A stretch of DNA of 64,000 nt, taken from the NCBI GenBank assembly GCA_963677785.2, contig CAXXDH010000002.1, positions 682,001 to 746,000 on the forward strand. The letters run 5' to 3'. Of this stretch, positions 35,821 to 44,570 are shown piece after piece; positions within the stretch are counted from its first letter, which is position 1, and each line of letters begins with the position of its first letter. The translations under genes were made by a program, and so were the position numbers. This DNA comes from G963665495 sp963677785 (GTDB taxonomy: Bacteria; Desulfobacterota; Desulfovibrionia; Desulfovibrionales; Desulfovibrionaceae). The notes beneath the pieces were generated by a model. That model saw nothing but the letters and a program-made list of their open reading frames with translations. It did no database searches and had not been told where the DNA came from.

Positions 35821-37616
35821 TGACACGAAAAGTCCTGAGAGGTATCGCTGTCTCGGCCGGTATTTCCATCGGCAAGGCCTATTTTATGAACCGGCGGCGG
35901 TTTCACGCCATACCCCGGCAGACTGTTGCTCCCGACCTGGTGGAAAACGAGCGGGAGCGCTTGCGCAAATCTTTTGCCGAGGAACAGGAAGCGTTGCGGA
36001 CCGCCCGGACCAAAGTGCCCCAGGAGTTGATCGAACATGCGGCGATAATTGACACGCATTTGATGATCAGCAATGACCCCAAGTTGTTGGGGCGCGCGCT
36101 CGAGTTCGTGGATGAAATGGGCATCTGCGCCGAATGGGCTCTCGAAAAAGCCATGGATCTGATCGAGCAGGCATTCAGCGCCATTGAAGACGGCTATATC
36201 CGGGACCGTATCCAGGACGTACGCGTTGTTGTCCAGCGTATTCAGAAACGGTTGCAGGAGCCTATTCCCGATACCTCCGATGTGGCATTGAAGGCCAGCC
36301 ATGGCCGTGTGGTGCTGATGGCCCATGACCTGAGTCCGGCGGACACCATCGGGTTTGAAGTTTCCAAGATCATGTCTTTCGCCACTGCGGAAGGGGGCAA
36401 AACATCGCATACGGGCATTTTGGCCCGCTCGCTGCAAATTCCCGCCATCGTGGGCGTCACCAACCTCGAAGACAATGTCTCCGACGGCGATCTGGTCATC
36501 ATCGACGGGCTTAAGGGCCGGATCATCATAGAGCCCCGTGAAGAGGAACTGGCCTATTATTCGGAACTCAAGTACCAGTTCGAGGCCTACCATGCGGGCA
36601 TCATGCGTACCTGCAGCCTGCCGGGAGAAACCATTGACGGGTACCGCGTCGAGGTCCTGGCCAATATCGAGCTGTTCGAGGAAGTGACCTCCGTATTGTC
36701 CAACGGAGGCGAAGGGGTTGGTCTGTACCGGACGGAATACGCTTTTCTCAACCGCAATGATATTCCGGATGAGGAAGCGCTCGTAGAGGAGTATAAAGAG
36801 CTGGTGGAGCTCGTCACGCCACGGCGCATGGTTTTCCGTACGTTTGATCTGGGCGCGGACAAGCTCGGGCCAGGCTGGTCCATTGGCGAAGAATCCAATC
36901 CTGCCATGGGATTGCGGGCCATTCGGTTCTGCCTCAAGCATGAGGATGTGTTCGTCCGCCAGTTGCGGGCGATTTTGCGTACCAGCGTCTACGGCAACGT
37001 CCATCTGATGTTTCCCATGATTTCCGGGCTCAAGGAAGTTATCCAGGCCAAGGAGATTTTGAAGCACACGCAGCGCCAGCTGGACGCCGAAGGCTTGCCG
37101 TACGATCCGGACATGCCCGTGGGAATCATGGTCGAGTTACCGTCCGCGGTGATGATCGCCGAAGTGTTGGCCCGTGAAGTGGACTTTTTCTCCATCGGCA
37201 CCAATGACCTCATCCAGTATTCGCTGGGCATAGACCGGACCAACAGGCAGGTGTCCTATTTGTACCAGCCGTTGCATCCGGCCATTGTCCGCTCCATCAA
37301 GCATGTGGTGGACGCCGCGCACGAAGCCGGCATTGAAGTCAGTGTTTGCGGTGAAGTCGCTTCCGATCCCTTTTGCATTCCCATCCTGATGGGCATGCAG
37401 ATCGACAGTGTCAGCATTACGCCCCAGGCCATTCCCGGCATCAAACGCGTGATACGCCAGACGACCATGGAAGAGTGCAAACGGTTGCTCAAGGACGTGC
37501 TCGAATTGCAGACCGTGGGCACCATCAACCGAGAAGTCAAGGAATCCATCTTCAAACGTTTTCCGGAAGAGCTGTTTTTCTTCTCCTCTTTGCTGGATGC
37601 GGATGAAGGGGCCTGA
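35820..37616 (+). CDS. ptsI: PTS enzyme I (phosphoenolpyruvate-protein phosphotransferase)
   Basis: This 598-residue enzyme takes phosphate from PEP. The swivelling His lies in EGGKTSHTGILARSLQIPAIVG. PEP-site landmarks include EGVGLYRTEYAFLNRNDIPDEE, MFPMISGLKE and the late FSIGTNDLIQYSLGIDRTN, then DAAHEAGIEVSVCGEVASDP. The start is GTG, overlapping the HPr stop by one base. smpB follows 17 bases later. Confidence 0.96.
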   Translation: MTRKVLRGIAVSAGISIGKAYFMNRRRFHAIPRQTVAPDLVENERERLRKSFAEEQEALRTARTKVPQELIEHAAIIDTHLMISNDPKLLGRALEFVDEMGICAEWALEKAMDLIEQAFSAIEDGYIRDRIQDVRVVVQRIQKRLQEPIPDTSDVALKASHGRVVLMAHDLSPADTIGFEVSKIMSFATAEGGKTSHTGILARSLQIPAIVGVTNLEDNVSDGDLVIIDGLKGRIIIEPREEELAYYSELKYQFEAYHAGIMRTCSLPGETIDGYRVEVLANIELFEEVTSVLSNGGEGVGLYRTEYAFLNRNDIPDEEALVEEYKELVELVTPRRMVFRTFDLGADKLGPGWSIGEESNPAMGLRAIRFCLKHEDVFVRQLRAILRTSVYGNVHLMFPMISGLKEVIQAKEILKHTQRQLDAEGLPYDPDMPVGIMVELPSAVMIAEVLAREVDFFSIGTNDLIQYSLGIDRTNRQVSYLYQPLHPAIVRSIKHVVDAAHEAGIEVSVCGEVASDPFCIPILMGMQIDSVSITPQAIPGIKRVIRQTTMEECKRLLKDVLELQTVGTINREVKESIFKRFPEELFFFSSLLDADEGA

Positions 37617-37633
37617 GCAAATTTCAAACAGCC

Positions 37634-38107
37634 ATGAAAAAAAAGACACCTGGAATCAAACCTGTGGCGGTGAACAAAAAAGCGCGCCACGAGTACGAGC
37701 TTTCCGAGAATCTGGAAGCGGGCCTGGAGCTTGTCGGCTCCGAGGTAAAAAGCCTGCGTGACGGGAAGGTCAGCTTCAAAGACGGCTATGTCCGGTTTAC
37801 CGACGGCGAAGCCTGGCTGGTGGGCGTGCATATCGCTCCCTACGAATTCGCCAGTCCCGCCGGGTTCAACGGACATGATCCGGAGCGTCCGCGCAAACTG
37901 CTGCTGCACCGGCACCAGATCAAAATGCTGATAAACCGTGTGGAACAAAAAGGCATGACCGTTGTTCCGCTGAAAATATACTTCAAAAACGGCCGGGCAA
38001 AGCTGGAAATAGCTCTTGGCCGGGGTAAAAAAATCTACGACCGCAGGGAAGATCTGAAACGCCGCGCTGCCGACCGCGATGCGGCCAGAGAGCTGGTCCG
38101 GCACTGA
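37634..38107 (+). CDS. smpB: SsrA-binding protein SmpB
   Basis: This 157-residue tmRNA-binding protein matches the family: NKKARHEYELSENLEAGLELVGSEVKSLRDG at the start, then KLLLHRHQIKMLI and the C-terminal GRGKKIYDRREDLKRRAADRD. It delivers tmRNA to stalled ribosomes. No ssrA gene was recognised in the window. Confidence 0.96.
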   Translation: MKKKTPGIKPVAVNKKARHEYELSENLEAGLELVGSEVKSLRDGKVSFKDGYVRFTDGEAWLVGVHIAPYEFASPAGFNGHDPERPRKLLLHRHQIKMLINRVEQKGMTVVPLKIYFKNGRAKLEIALGRGKKIYDRREDLKRRAADRDAARELVRH

Positions 38108-38267
38108 TACGGCAGCGAGCCCGAACAGACGTCCGTGTCCGGCTCATGCCGCCCCCCTTGTTCTGCCGCAGTTTTTTACCTGCCGCATGGATACAACAGT
38201 TTAAACACTCCGCGTCTCCCCGTCTGAGCCATACGTTGCCAGCGGCGGCGCCATATCGACGAATACC

Positions 38268-39656
38268 ATGTCCGAATATCGCAGTTCCCTGACTCCGGCC
38301 GAATACGGCCGGCTATCCGAGCTTTTTCCCGGCGACGGCCTGGTTATTTCCAAAGAGGCCGCGCGTATCTATGGTTCCGATGCCAGCAGGGGGTTTGCCC
38401 CGCCTCTGGCAGTGGTCCGGCCTGACCGTATCGCGCCACTCGAAGAACTGATGCGTTGGGCGCACAATGAACGCATTCCCATCTATTCGCGCGGGCGCGC
38501 TACCAACGTGGTGGGCGGGTGCGTCCCGAATCCTCCCGGAATTGTGGTTTCCACCCTGCGTCTCAACTGTATTCTGGCCATTGACGGAGCAGATTTCGTG
38601 GCCGAAGTCCAGCCCGGTGTTGTCACGGCGGAGCTGCAAAAGGCTTGTGAAGCGCAGAAATTATTTTATCCGCCCGATCCCGCAAGCGTCGGGATTTCCA
38701 CCATCGGCGGCAATGTGGCCACCGGCGCCGGGGGCATGCGCGCGCTCAAGTACGGAGTGACGCGCGATTATGTGCTCGGTCTGGAGGCGGTATTGCCCGG
38801 CGGCGAGCTGGTCTCCTTTGGCGGCCGGACACACAAGAACGTGGTCGGCCTTGATTTGACGCGTCTGTTTGTTGGCTCGGAAGGCACGTTGGGCATCATT
38901 ACCAAACTGCGGCTGAAGCTGCTGCCGTTGCCCGAGGCTTCGGGATCGCTGTTGGCGTGTTTTTCCTCTCTGGAAGGAGCCCTGGACTGCAGCCGCGCCA
39001 TTTTCGCTTCCGGCCTGCTGCCCACGGCCATGGAGCTGATGGATCATTCGGTATTGCAGTGCCTGGAACGCTTGCAGAGCGTTCCCTGGCCGGAGCAAAC
39101 CCGTGCAGCATTGCTGCTTAAGCTGGACGGCACGAAAGAGAGCCTCGGACCGCTTCTGGAGCGTCTCGAACAAACGGTTTCCGGAGCGTCTCCGGTCTGG
39201 CAGGCCCAGGGGCAGGGTGATGCGGAAGAAAAATTATGGGATTTGCGCCGTTTGATCAATCCGGCTTCGTATCAGGCCGCTCCGGACAAGATCAGCGACG
39301 ACGTCACCGTACCGCGCAGCCAGGTACGCCGTCTTATTGAAGGCGTACGGGCCATTGCCGATGCCACCAGCCTGATTATTTTAACTTTCGGACATCTGGG
39401 CGACGGCAACATTCACGTCAACGTGATGCACGACGCCTCCGATCCCGAGCAACTGCGCAAGGCCCGGTCCGCCAAAGAACAGGTGGCTATGCTGACTCTC
39501 GAACTCGGCGGGACGCTTTCCGGAGAACATGGTGTGGGGCTTTCCAAACTCCCCATGCTGCACAAGCAGCTTCCCGAACGGGAGCGTTCCCTGATGCGCG
39601 GGGTCAAGGCCGTGTTCGATCCGCACCGGATCATGAATCCGGACAAGGCGTACTGA
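38268..39656 (+). CDS. GlcD-like FAD-linked 2-hydroxyacid oxidase (glycolate/D-lactate)
   Basis: This 462-residue flavoprotein of the FAD-linked oxidase (PCMH) superfamily has the FAD motif PPDPASVGISTIGGNVATGAGG and the C-terminal LTFGHLGDGNIHVNV and LSGEHGVGLSK landmarks of GlcD and D-lactate dehydrogenases. It probably oxidises D-lactate or glycolate and hands electrons to the iron-sulfur partner encoded 7 bases downstream. In lactate-using sulfate reducers D-lactate is the likelier substrate. A GTG/ATG choice is not an issue; ATG 38268 is kept. Confidence 0.9.
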   Translation: MSEYRSSLTPAEYGRLSELFPGDGLVISKEAARIYGSDASRGFAPPLAVVRPDRIAPLEELMRWAHNERIPIYSRGRATNVVGGCVPNPPGIVVSTLRLNCILAIDGADFVAEVQPGVVTAELQKACEAQKLFYPPDPASVGISTIGGNVATGAGGMRALKYGVTRDYVLGLEAVLPGGELVSFGGRTHKNVVGLDLTRLFVGSEGTLGIITKLRLKLLPLPEASGSLLACFSSLEGALDCSRAIFASGLLPTAMELMDHSVLQCLERLQSVPWPEQTRAALLLKLDGTKESLGPLLERLEQTVSGASPVWQAQGQGDAEEKLWDLRRLINPASYQAAPDKISDDVTVPRSQVRRLIEGVRAIADATSLIILTFGHLGDGNIHVNVMHDASDPEQLRKARSAKEQVAMLTLELGGTLSGEHGVGLSKLPMLHKQLPERERSLMRGVKAVFDPHRIMNPDKAY

Positions 39657-39663
39657 GGCGCGT

Positions 39664-40854
39664 ATGGCGAAAACAATAGCATCCGGACAATCCGCACCTG
39701 GCGCTGATTCGGAAAAAGAGTGCATTCTCTGCGGCCGCTGTCTGGTAGTTTGTCCGCTTTTCAGGACCACCGGCAGAGAAGAATTGAGTCCTAAAGCCAA
39801 GCAGCAGCTGGCGCGTACGCTTTTGGAAAATCCAGCCGAACTTAATGCGCAGCGAGCCGCTGATCTGGCTACGCTCTGCCTGGGATGCGGCCTGTGCGAG
39901 CAGGCCTGCCCGCAGGGATTGTGCGCGCCTGATCTGGTCGCGGCGATCAGGAGGGCGCATCCGGACTGGACTTCCTGGGTTTGGGAAAACTGGCTCGGCA
40001 GGCACGGCCAGTTGTGGCCGGGCGTCGGCCTGGCGGCACGGGTATCCGGAGTGCTGGCCAAGCACGGCGTGAAACCCGGCGGAATGGCTGCGCGCGCATT
40101 GCGCAGCATGCGGCCCGGAACAGCGATCACTCCCTGGTTGCGTCTGGATCACGTGCCGGGCAGCGACTCCAGGCGCGTGGCATTGTTCCCAGGCTGCCTT
40201 GGCTCTCACGTACGCAAGGATTGGGTGAACAAGTCCTATGCGCTGCTGCGTACGATGGGGCATGAGGTGCTGGAACTGCCGGACTGGGAGTGCTGCGGCT
40301 GCAGTGTGGGTCATGCGGGGTTGATGGAATTGCAGGGACGCATGCGGGAAGCCAATCTGGAGGCCTGGCGCAATGCCGGACGTCCGGATGTGGCTATTTT
40401 TTGCGCCACCTGCCGCTGCGGATTGCGGGCCTATGCCACGGACGATACGCTGGACTGGGCTCCTGGAGAACGCGAACAATGGCTCCAGGCCTTCCTGCCG
40501 TTGACTGCTTTTCTGGAACAAGGGCAGGTCTCCTCCGTGGGGCCGGCTCCGGGACCGGTCCGCTACCACCAGCCCTGCCACGGGCGCCAGGGGGATAAGG
40601 ACTTGCCCTGGCTGCGAAATATTCTGGGGGACGATCTTGTTTCCTTCACGCGCGAACAGTGCTGCGGCATGGGCGGCGTGTTTCAGCTCGGCGCGCCCGA
40701 GCTCTCGCAGCAGGTGGGACGCGAAGCGCTCAAGGCTCTGGGAGTTCAGGCAGGAGATATCGTGGCCACGGGCTGCAGCGGCTGCGTTGCCCAGTTTCGC
40801 GGCATAGCTCCCGCGGATGTCCGCGTGGCCCACTGGCTGGAGTTTTTTGTTTGA
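39664..40854 (+). CDS. GlcF-like iron-sulfur subunit (CCG-domain, heterodisulfide-reductase type)
   Basis: This 396-residue protein has two [4Fe-4S] ferredoxin motifs (CILCGRCLVVCP and CLGCGLCEQACP) and two CCG domains (ECCGCSVGHAG and QCCGMGGVFQL) that hold non-cubane or quinone-linked clusters in this family. It accepts electrons from the GlcD-like flavoprotein just upstream. The last bases run close to the convergent exported-protein gene. Partner and acceptor are inferred from the pairing. Confidence 0.9.
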   Translation: MAKTIASGQSAPGADSEKECILCGRCLVVCPLFRTTGREELSPKAKQQLARTLLENPAELNAQRAADLATLCLGCGLCEQACPQGLCAPDLVAAIRRAHPDWTSWVWENWLGRHGQLWPGVGLAARVSGVLAKHGVKPGGMAARALRSMRPGTAITPWLRLDHVPGSDSRRVALFPGCLGSHVRKDWVNKSYALLRTMGHEVLELPDWECCGCSVGHAGLMELQGRMREANLEAWRNAGRPDVAIFCATCRCGLRAYATDDTLDWAPGEREQWLQAFLPLTAFLEQGQVSSVGPAPGPVRYHQPCHGRQGDKDLPWLRNILGDDLVSFTREQCCGMGGVFQLGAPELSQQVGREALKALGVQAGDIVATGCSGCVAQFRGIAPADVRVAHWLEFFV

Positions 40855-40860
40855 GTCTTG

Positions 40861-41547
40861 TCAGTTGCGAGTAATGCTCAACGGCCCTTTCTGTCCTTTG
40901 AGGTAAAATTCCCCCGAGCCGGTATTCATATCTTCCAAGGTTAAGGACATATCGAATGCGAGTCCGGAAGTCGGACAACTGACCGAAAGCATGGCCTTGT
41001 CGACTGCCGAACATTTCCCGCTGACGCCGCAACTGCTGTCCAGATCATTCATAACCGTTCCCGAGATCAGGTAGGAATCTCTGCTTACTGACAGCTTCAT
41101 GCTGTTGAGGTTGCCGTTGGGCCAGGTGACCAGCCATCTGCCTGTAAACCAGGGCATGGGGCGGGGCGATCGCCTGGCTGTCTGCACCAGTTTTGCCTCT
41201 TTCTGTATTTTTTGCACTGCTGCCAAGGTTGACTCGGCGTCATTTTTGCTGCTTTCGGGGCCAATGAACAACGCCCATTGATCTTCAGGCAGCCAGAAGA
41301 AGTCGGACGTATTGCTCAGCTCCGGCTGCAGGCTGGGAAATTGCCTGTTGATCTGTTCCAGGTCTTTCCGGAGTTCGGGGTTGTCCTTTTCCGCCTTCGG
41401 ACCGATCATGATCCACCAATCCTTTTCCGGCATAACGGATGGAGTGTCGTCGCTTGCCAGCGCGTACTGACTGATCCCGCCTAGAGAAAGAAGGACCAAC
41501 ACAACGGCGGTTATGAAAAGTTTCAGGTTATTGCATCTGATCTTCAT
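40861..41547 (-). CDS. Exported hypothetical protein
   Basis: This ~228-residue protein begins with a signal peptide (MKIRCNNLKLFITAVVLVLL, then ISQYALA before ASDD). I start at ATG 41547 rather than 22 codons upstream so that the signal is N-terminal. The mature part has two similar segments (DWWIMIGPKAEKDNPELRKDL and QWALFIGPESSKNDAESTLAA), an internal repeat. The C-terminal ~100 residues are beta-rich with paired cysteines (SSCGVSGKC). Periplasmic or outer-membrane location is likely. No function is recognised. Confidence 0.7.
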   Translation of the reverse strand: MKIRCNNLKLFITAVVLVLLSLGGISQYALASDDTPSVMPEKDWWIMIGPKAEKDNPELRKDLEQINRQFPSLQPELSNTSDFFWLPEDQWALFIGPESSKNDAESTLAAVQKIQKEAKLVQTARRSPRPMPWFTGRWLVTWPNGNLNSMKLSVSRDSYLISGTVMNDLDSSCGVSGKCSAVDKAMLSVSCPTSGLAFDMSLTLEDMNTGSGEFYLKGQKGPLSITRN

Positions 41548-41743
41548 GGGCGTATCCGTATAATGCAAACATGATTTGACGAAAATCCATAAGCCGACAA
41601 TAGGTCGGTCCATAGCATAGACAAAAAATCAGGGACAACGCAAGGTTTCAATTGTTAGTTTAATCCAGATGCCGTTCCGCGTACGTTCTGATGATTTTTG
41701 AGGATGCAATGATCGCAAGTGCGTAAGGCATAGCAAGAAAAAA

Positions 41744-41772
41744 GGAGAGCCGGCAGTCACGGCTGGCTCTCC
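41744..41772 (-). terminator. Terminator of the amphi-Trp gene
   Basis: A stem (GGAGAGCCGGC / GGCTGGCTCTCC with one wobble) is followed on the minus strand by CTTTTTTCTT. It lies 30 bases after the stop. Confidence 0.85.
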
Positions 41773-41801
41773 TGTTGGCAGCTGAAAAGGATCAGTTGGT
41801 A

Positions 41802-42374
41802 CTATTTGGTTGTTGTGGATTTTTTGGCGCCACCGGATTTGGCTTTTGCAGCGGATTTGGCTCCACCCTTTGCCGCGTCTTCTTCGGCGGGTTTTGTTTC
41901 CGCTTTGGGGTCCACGACAGGCTTGGATGTCGGCGTGGGAGCCAGAATGGAGGGGGTGCTTGCCGCTTCAACGGATTTGGGCGGTGTGGTTGGGCAAGGG
42001 GCGTCTTCTTTTTTGTCCGCTGTTGCCGCGCTTTTTTCAGTATCCTCAGTCGGAGCAGGAGCCTCCTCGACGGCCGCTTCCGATTCCGGCTCGGGTTTGG
42101 GTTCCGGCTCGACAGCCGAAACTTTGAAGGCAACATCATTTTCCAGCGGCACTTCCTCGCGCCATTCAAGTTCGATGGAAACTTTTTGTTTGCCCTTTTT
42201 CACAGAGGCTTCAATTTCCACTTCCAGGCTGTCGGAAGGCTTCAGCGTAATGAAATCATCTCCGCGCTGTACGCAAATGGTTTTTTCTTTGAAGCTTTTC
42301 ATGAAATCTTCGAGAAAATTCACCACCGAATCATAGTCCATCATGCCTTTTACGACCATTCCCTGTTTGCTCAT
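41802..42374 (-). CDS. Amphi-Trp domain protein with Lys/Ala/Pro-rich tail
   Basis: The first ~90 residues resemble the amphi-Trp domain: VVNFLEDFMKSFKEKTICVQRG, then LEVEIEASVKKGKQKVSIELEWREE. Function of that domain is unknown; it occurs in small soluble proteins of bacteria and archaea. The remaining ~100 residues are low-complexity Glu/Pro/Ala then Lys/Ala (ending KSGGAKKSTTTK), which may bind nucleic acid or be disordered. The start at the second ATG (42374) is 8 bases after AAGGAG; the first ATG is too close. Confidence 0.75.
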   Translation of the reverse strand: MSKQGMVVKGMMDYDSVVNFLEDFMKSFKEKTICVQRGDDFITLKPSDSLEVEIEASVKKGKQKVSIELEWREEVPLENDVAFKVSAVEPEPKPEPESEAAVEEAPAPTEDTEKSAATADKKEDAPCPTTPPKSVEAASTPSILAPTPTSKPVVDPKAETKPAEEDAAKGGAKSAAKAKSGGAKKSTTTK

Positions 42375-42420
42375 TATCATAACTCCTTAAAAAGATTATA
42401 AAACACTTTGCAGCGACCGA

Positions 42421-42732
42421 TTATTTTTCCGAGTAACTCGTGGGCGCCAGCGGCGGACGCGCTTTGAGGAGTTCCTGTTGGGCTAGCACACGGGCCAGCG
42501 GCAATTTGGACACATTGGATGCTATACGTATATCAAAAGCTTCAGCATCAGCGATCTTTTTTTCAGCTTTTTTTACGAATTTTTCCAAGGCCTTGTTGAC
42601 TGAAGTGTCTACATCTAATTTCTTGCCTATTTTTTTCGAAAGTTCTTTTGCTCTTTCAAGTCGTTCAGCAAGCTCGATGTCTACGTTGAAAATAACGCGT
42701 TTTGTTTCTTTTTCATTTATAAAAACACTCAT
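42421..42732 (-). CDS. Small hypothetical protein, helical, Lys/Glu-rich
   Basis: This 103-residue protein has NVDIELAERLERAKELSKKIGKKLDVDTSVNKALEKF, which looks like a ribbon-helix-helix-type start (strand, then two helices), followed by a charged helix. It could be a small DNA-binding protein. ATG 42732 follows GGAGG. It is 46 bases upstream of the amphi-Trp gene on the same strand. No firm family. Confidence 0.55.
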   Translation of the reverse strand: MSVFINEKETKRVIFNVDIELAERLERAKELSKKIGKKLDVDTSVNKALEKFVKKAEKKIADAEAFDIRIASNVSKLPLARVLAQQELLKARPPLAPTSYSEK

Positions 42733-42969
42733 TTATAATTCCTCCATGTACAGAATATGTACGAAAAGTGAGTTTAGATTAGCACAGAATATGAACTAGT
42801 CAAGTGAATAAAAATGTACGAAATTATTAACATGAAAAATATGAGGAGACTCTTTACTTTTTAATAATTATTATTATCTTTGGAAGAACAGAGGCGACAA
42901 CAGGGTGATTCGCGTCAGGCAACGTGCAGCGCCCTGTCGGACAAGAAATTTCAGACCGGAGGACGAGTT

Positions 42970-43311
42970 ATGAATATGCAACAAGTGAAGGACCTGGTTA
43001 TTGATTGGGATATGGCTCCGACTGATGCGGTGACTTTGTACCTCGAGTGGGGAAACAACAGCTGGCACGCACAGCACCAGCCCGTACGGTCCAAGAAGGA
43101 TTTTACCAATTATTTTGTGGTGGATACGTGGGGTGAGACTCCTGTTGTCAGGCTGGTACGCAGAAATTCGGAAAGTGCCGAGGATTTATTGACATTGGAA
43201 TTGCCGCAGGCTCTGGTGCAGTCTTTCAAGGAAGAATACGGGAATCTCAGAGGGATATTCGAACCCCCGGCGGAAATTAAGGACTGGTTGAAGGCGCAAT
43301 TGGAAAACTAG
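42970..43311 (+). CDS. Conserved small protein, DVU0772-like
   Basis: This 113-residue soluble protein (from ATG 42970, with GGAGG upstream) has LYLEWGNNSWHAQHQPVRSK and the C-terminal PPAEIKDWLKAQL. It resembles a short conserved protein known mainly from Desulfovibrio (the DVU0772 family); I recall the name but cannot verify it here. Function unknown. Upstream in-frame sequence (30 codons) is disregarded because the ribosome-binding site supports the internal ATG. It is monocistronic, ended by a strong terminator. Confidence 0.65.
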   Translation: MNMQQVKDLVIDWDMAPTDAVTLYLEWGNNSWHAQHQPVRSKKDFTNYFVVDTWGETPVVRLVRRNSESAEDLLTLELPQALVQSFKEEYGNLRGIFEPPAEIKDWLKAQLEN

Positions 43312-43349
43312 GCTGCCCTGAACGTTTTGCCAAATTGCTTGCGATTGGA

Positions 43350-43384
43350 GGCCGTTTCTCATGCGAGAGACGGCCTGTTTTTTT
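43350..43384 (+). terminator. Terminator after the DVU0772-like gene
   Basis: Stem GGCCGTTTCTC / GAGAGACGGCC (one G-U pair), loop ATGC, then TGTTTTTTTA. It overlaps the last bases of the convergent TetR gene. Confidence 0.9.
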
Positions 43385-44027
43385 ATGTTTGACTGTTCGC
43401 GGAATCAGGGCTGTCGAGCGCACTTTTGAGCAGCAGATCAATGGCGCCCTCGATACGGCGCCAGCCCTGAGGCGAGCGGAGGTCCACCCCTCCTAGGGAT
43501 TTGTTGGTGCGGGAGCGGACGACCAGAAAGTTGGCGGCGGCTGAAAATAAGAGCACGATGGCGGTGAGATCAAGATGGTCGGGGATCTCTCCATCGAGTT
43601 GTTCAAAGAATTCCAGGGCGGTACGAACACGGACTTCCTCCAGCGGACGGGTGAATTCGTGCCGTTCCAGTGATTCCCAGGCCAGAATTTCCAACGTTAG
43701 CGGTCGTTCGCGCAGTGCCGCCATATAACATTTGAAAAACAGCGAGATTTGCTCACCGGCACTCAATCCCGACAGGGGCTGGGCTTTTTGCAGCAATTCC
43801 TGAGAGGAAGGCCAAAAAACGTAGGACTCCGCAAAAGCGGCCAGAAGACCAGGCAATCCCTTGAAATAGCGGTGCAGCACCGTACGGTGCACGCCGGCTT
43901 CCAGACAGATTTTATCCACGGAGAGGTTGTTGAATCCGTATCTGGCGAGTGTGGTTCCCGCCGCGGTAATCAAGCGCTGGCGAGTGGTTTCCGGACTGCT
44001 GATAGGGATGACTTTCGAGCTGCTCAT
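43383..44027 (-). CDS. TetR-family transcriptional regulator
   Basis: This 214-residue protein has a TetR N-terminal HTH: RQRLITAAGTTLARYGFNNLSVDKICLEAGVHRTVLHRYF. The C-terminal ligand domain is not recognised. It is 21 bases after the siroheme decarboxylase subunit on the same strand and could be co-transcribed with it. Target genes unknown. Confidence 0.9.
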   Translation of the reverse strand: MSSSKVIPISSPETTRQRLITAAGTTLARYGFNNLSVDKICLEAGVHRTVLHRYFKGLPGLLAAFAESYVFWPSSQELLQKAQPLSGLSAGEQISLFFKCYMAALRERPLTLEILAWESLERHEFTRPLEEVRVRTALEFFEQLDGEIPDHLDLTAIVLLFSAAANFLVVRSRTNKSLGGVDLRSPQGWRRIEGAIDLLLKSALDSPDSANSQT

Positions 44028-44048
44028 AACTCCGTATTCCTCGGCAGG

Positions 44049-44531
44049 TCAGTCGTCATCTTCGTCCCCGGCCGTGGCGTCCCGGTGTCCCATGTTGAAG
44101 TCGACTTTGATTTTGAACATTTCCTCAGCGGGCATATTGAGAATCTTGATGCCGGTTTTTTGGGTGATGCCCTCCAGAGTAGCGCATACGGCGTCCCAAT
44201 TTGGTCCGATAAAAGTGAACCAGATATTGAATTCGTGGTCCCGCAGGTAATTGTGCGTTACGCCGGGATGGCTGTTTACTTCGGCCACAAAGGCATCCAG
44301 TTGGTCTTCGGGGACCTTTGCCGCGCAAAGCGTACTGCGCCAGCCCAGTTTTTTTGACTGGAAATTGCCGCCTAGCCGTCTGATGATGCCTTGTTCCCTG
44401 AGTGCGCGGACGCGTGCCAGGGTTTCTGCTTCAGTCAGTCCCAGTTTTTCGCCAAGGATTGCGTATGGTCGCGATTCCACGGGAAAACCAGTTTGAATAA
44501 TGTCGAGAAGTTTTCTGTCGATGGTGTCCAT
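44049..44531 (-). CDS. ahbA: Siroheme decarboxylase subunit (AhbA-type, Lrp/AsnC fold)
   Basis: This 160-residue protein begins like an Lrp/AsnC regulator (MDTIDRKLLDIIQTGFPVESRPYAILGEKLGLTE). It continues with IIRRLGGNFQSKKLGWRSTLCAAKVPEDQLDAF and HPGVTHNYLRDHEFNIWFTFI, typical of AhbA/AhbB siroheme decarboxylases. In the alternative haem pathway of sulfate reducers AhbA/AhbB convert siroheme to didecarboxysiroheme. The paralogue AhbB is not in this window; the A versus B assignment rests on overall resemblance. The tail is very acidic (ATAGDEDDD). Confidence 0.82.
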   Translation of the reverse strand: MDTIDRKLLDIIQTGFPVESRPYAILGEKLGLTEAETLARVRALREQGIIRRLGGNFQSKKLGWRSTLCAAKVPEDQLDAFVAEVNSHPGVTHNYLRDHEFNIWFTFIGPNWDAVCATLEGITQKTGIKILNMPAEEMFKIKVDFNMGHRDATAGDEDDD

Positions 44532-44570
44532 AGGACGTTCTACTTAATAAGTTGTGCGGAGTCTGTCCAG

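Noticed and set aside
38108..38267. A tmRNA (ssrA) gene next to smpB
   Set aside because: The gap is too short and shows no tRNA-Ala-like ends or tag reading frame.
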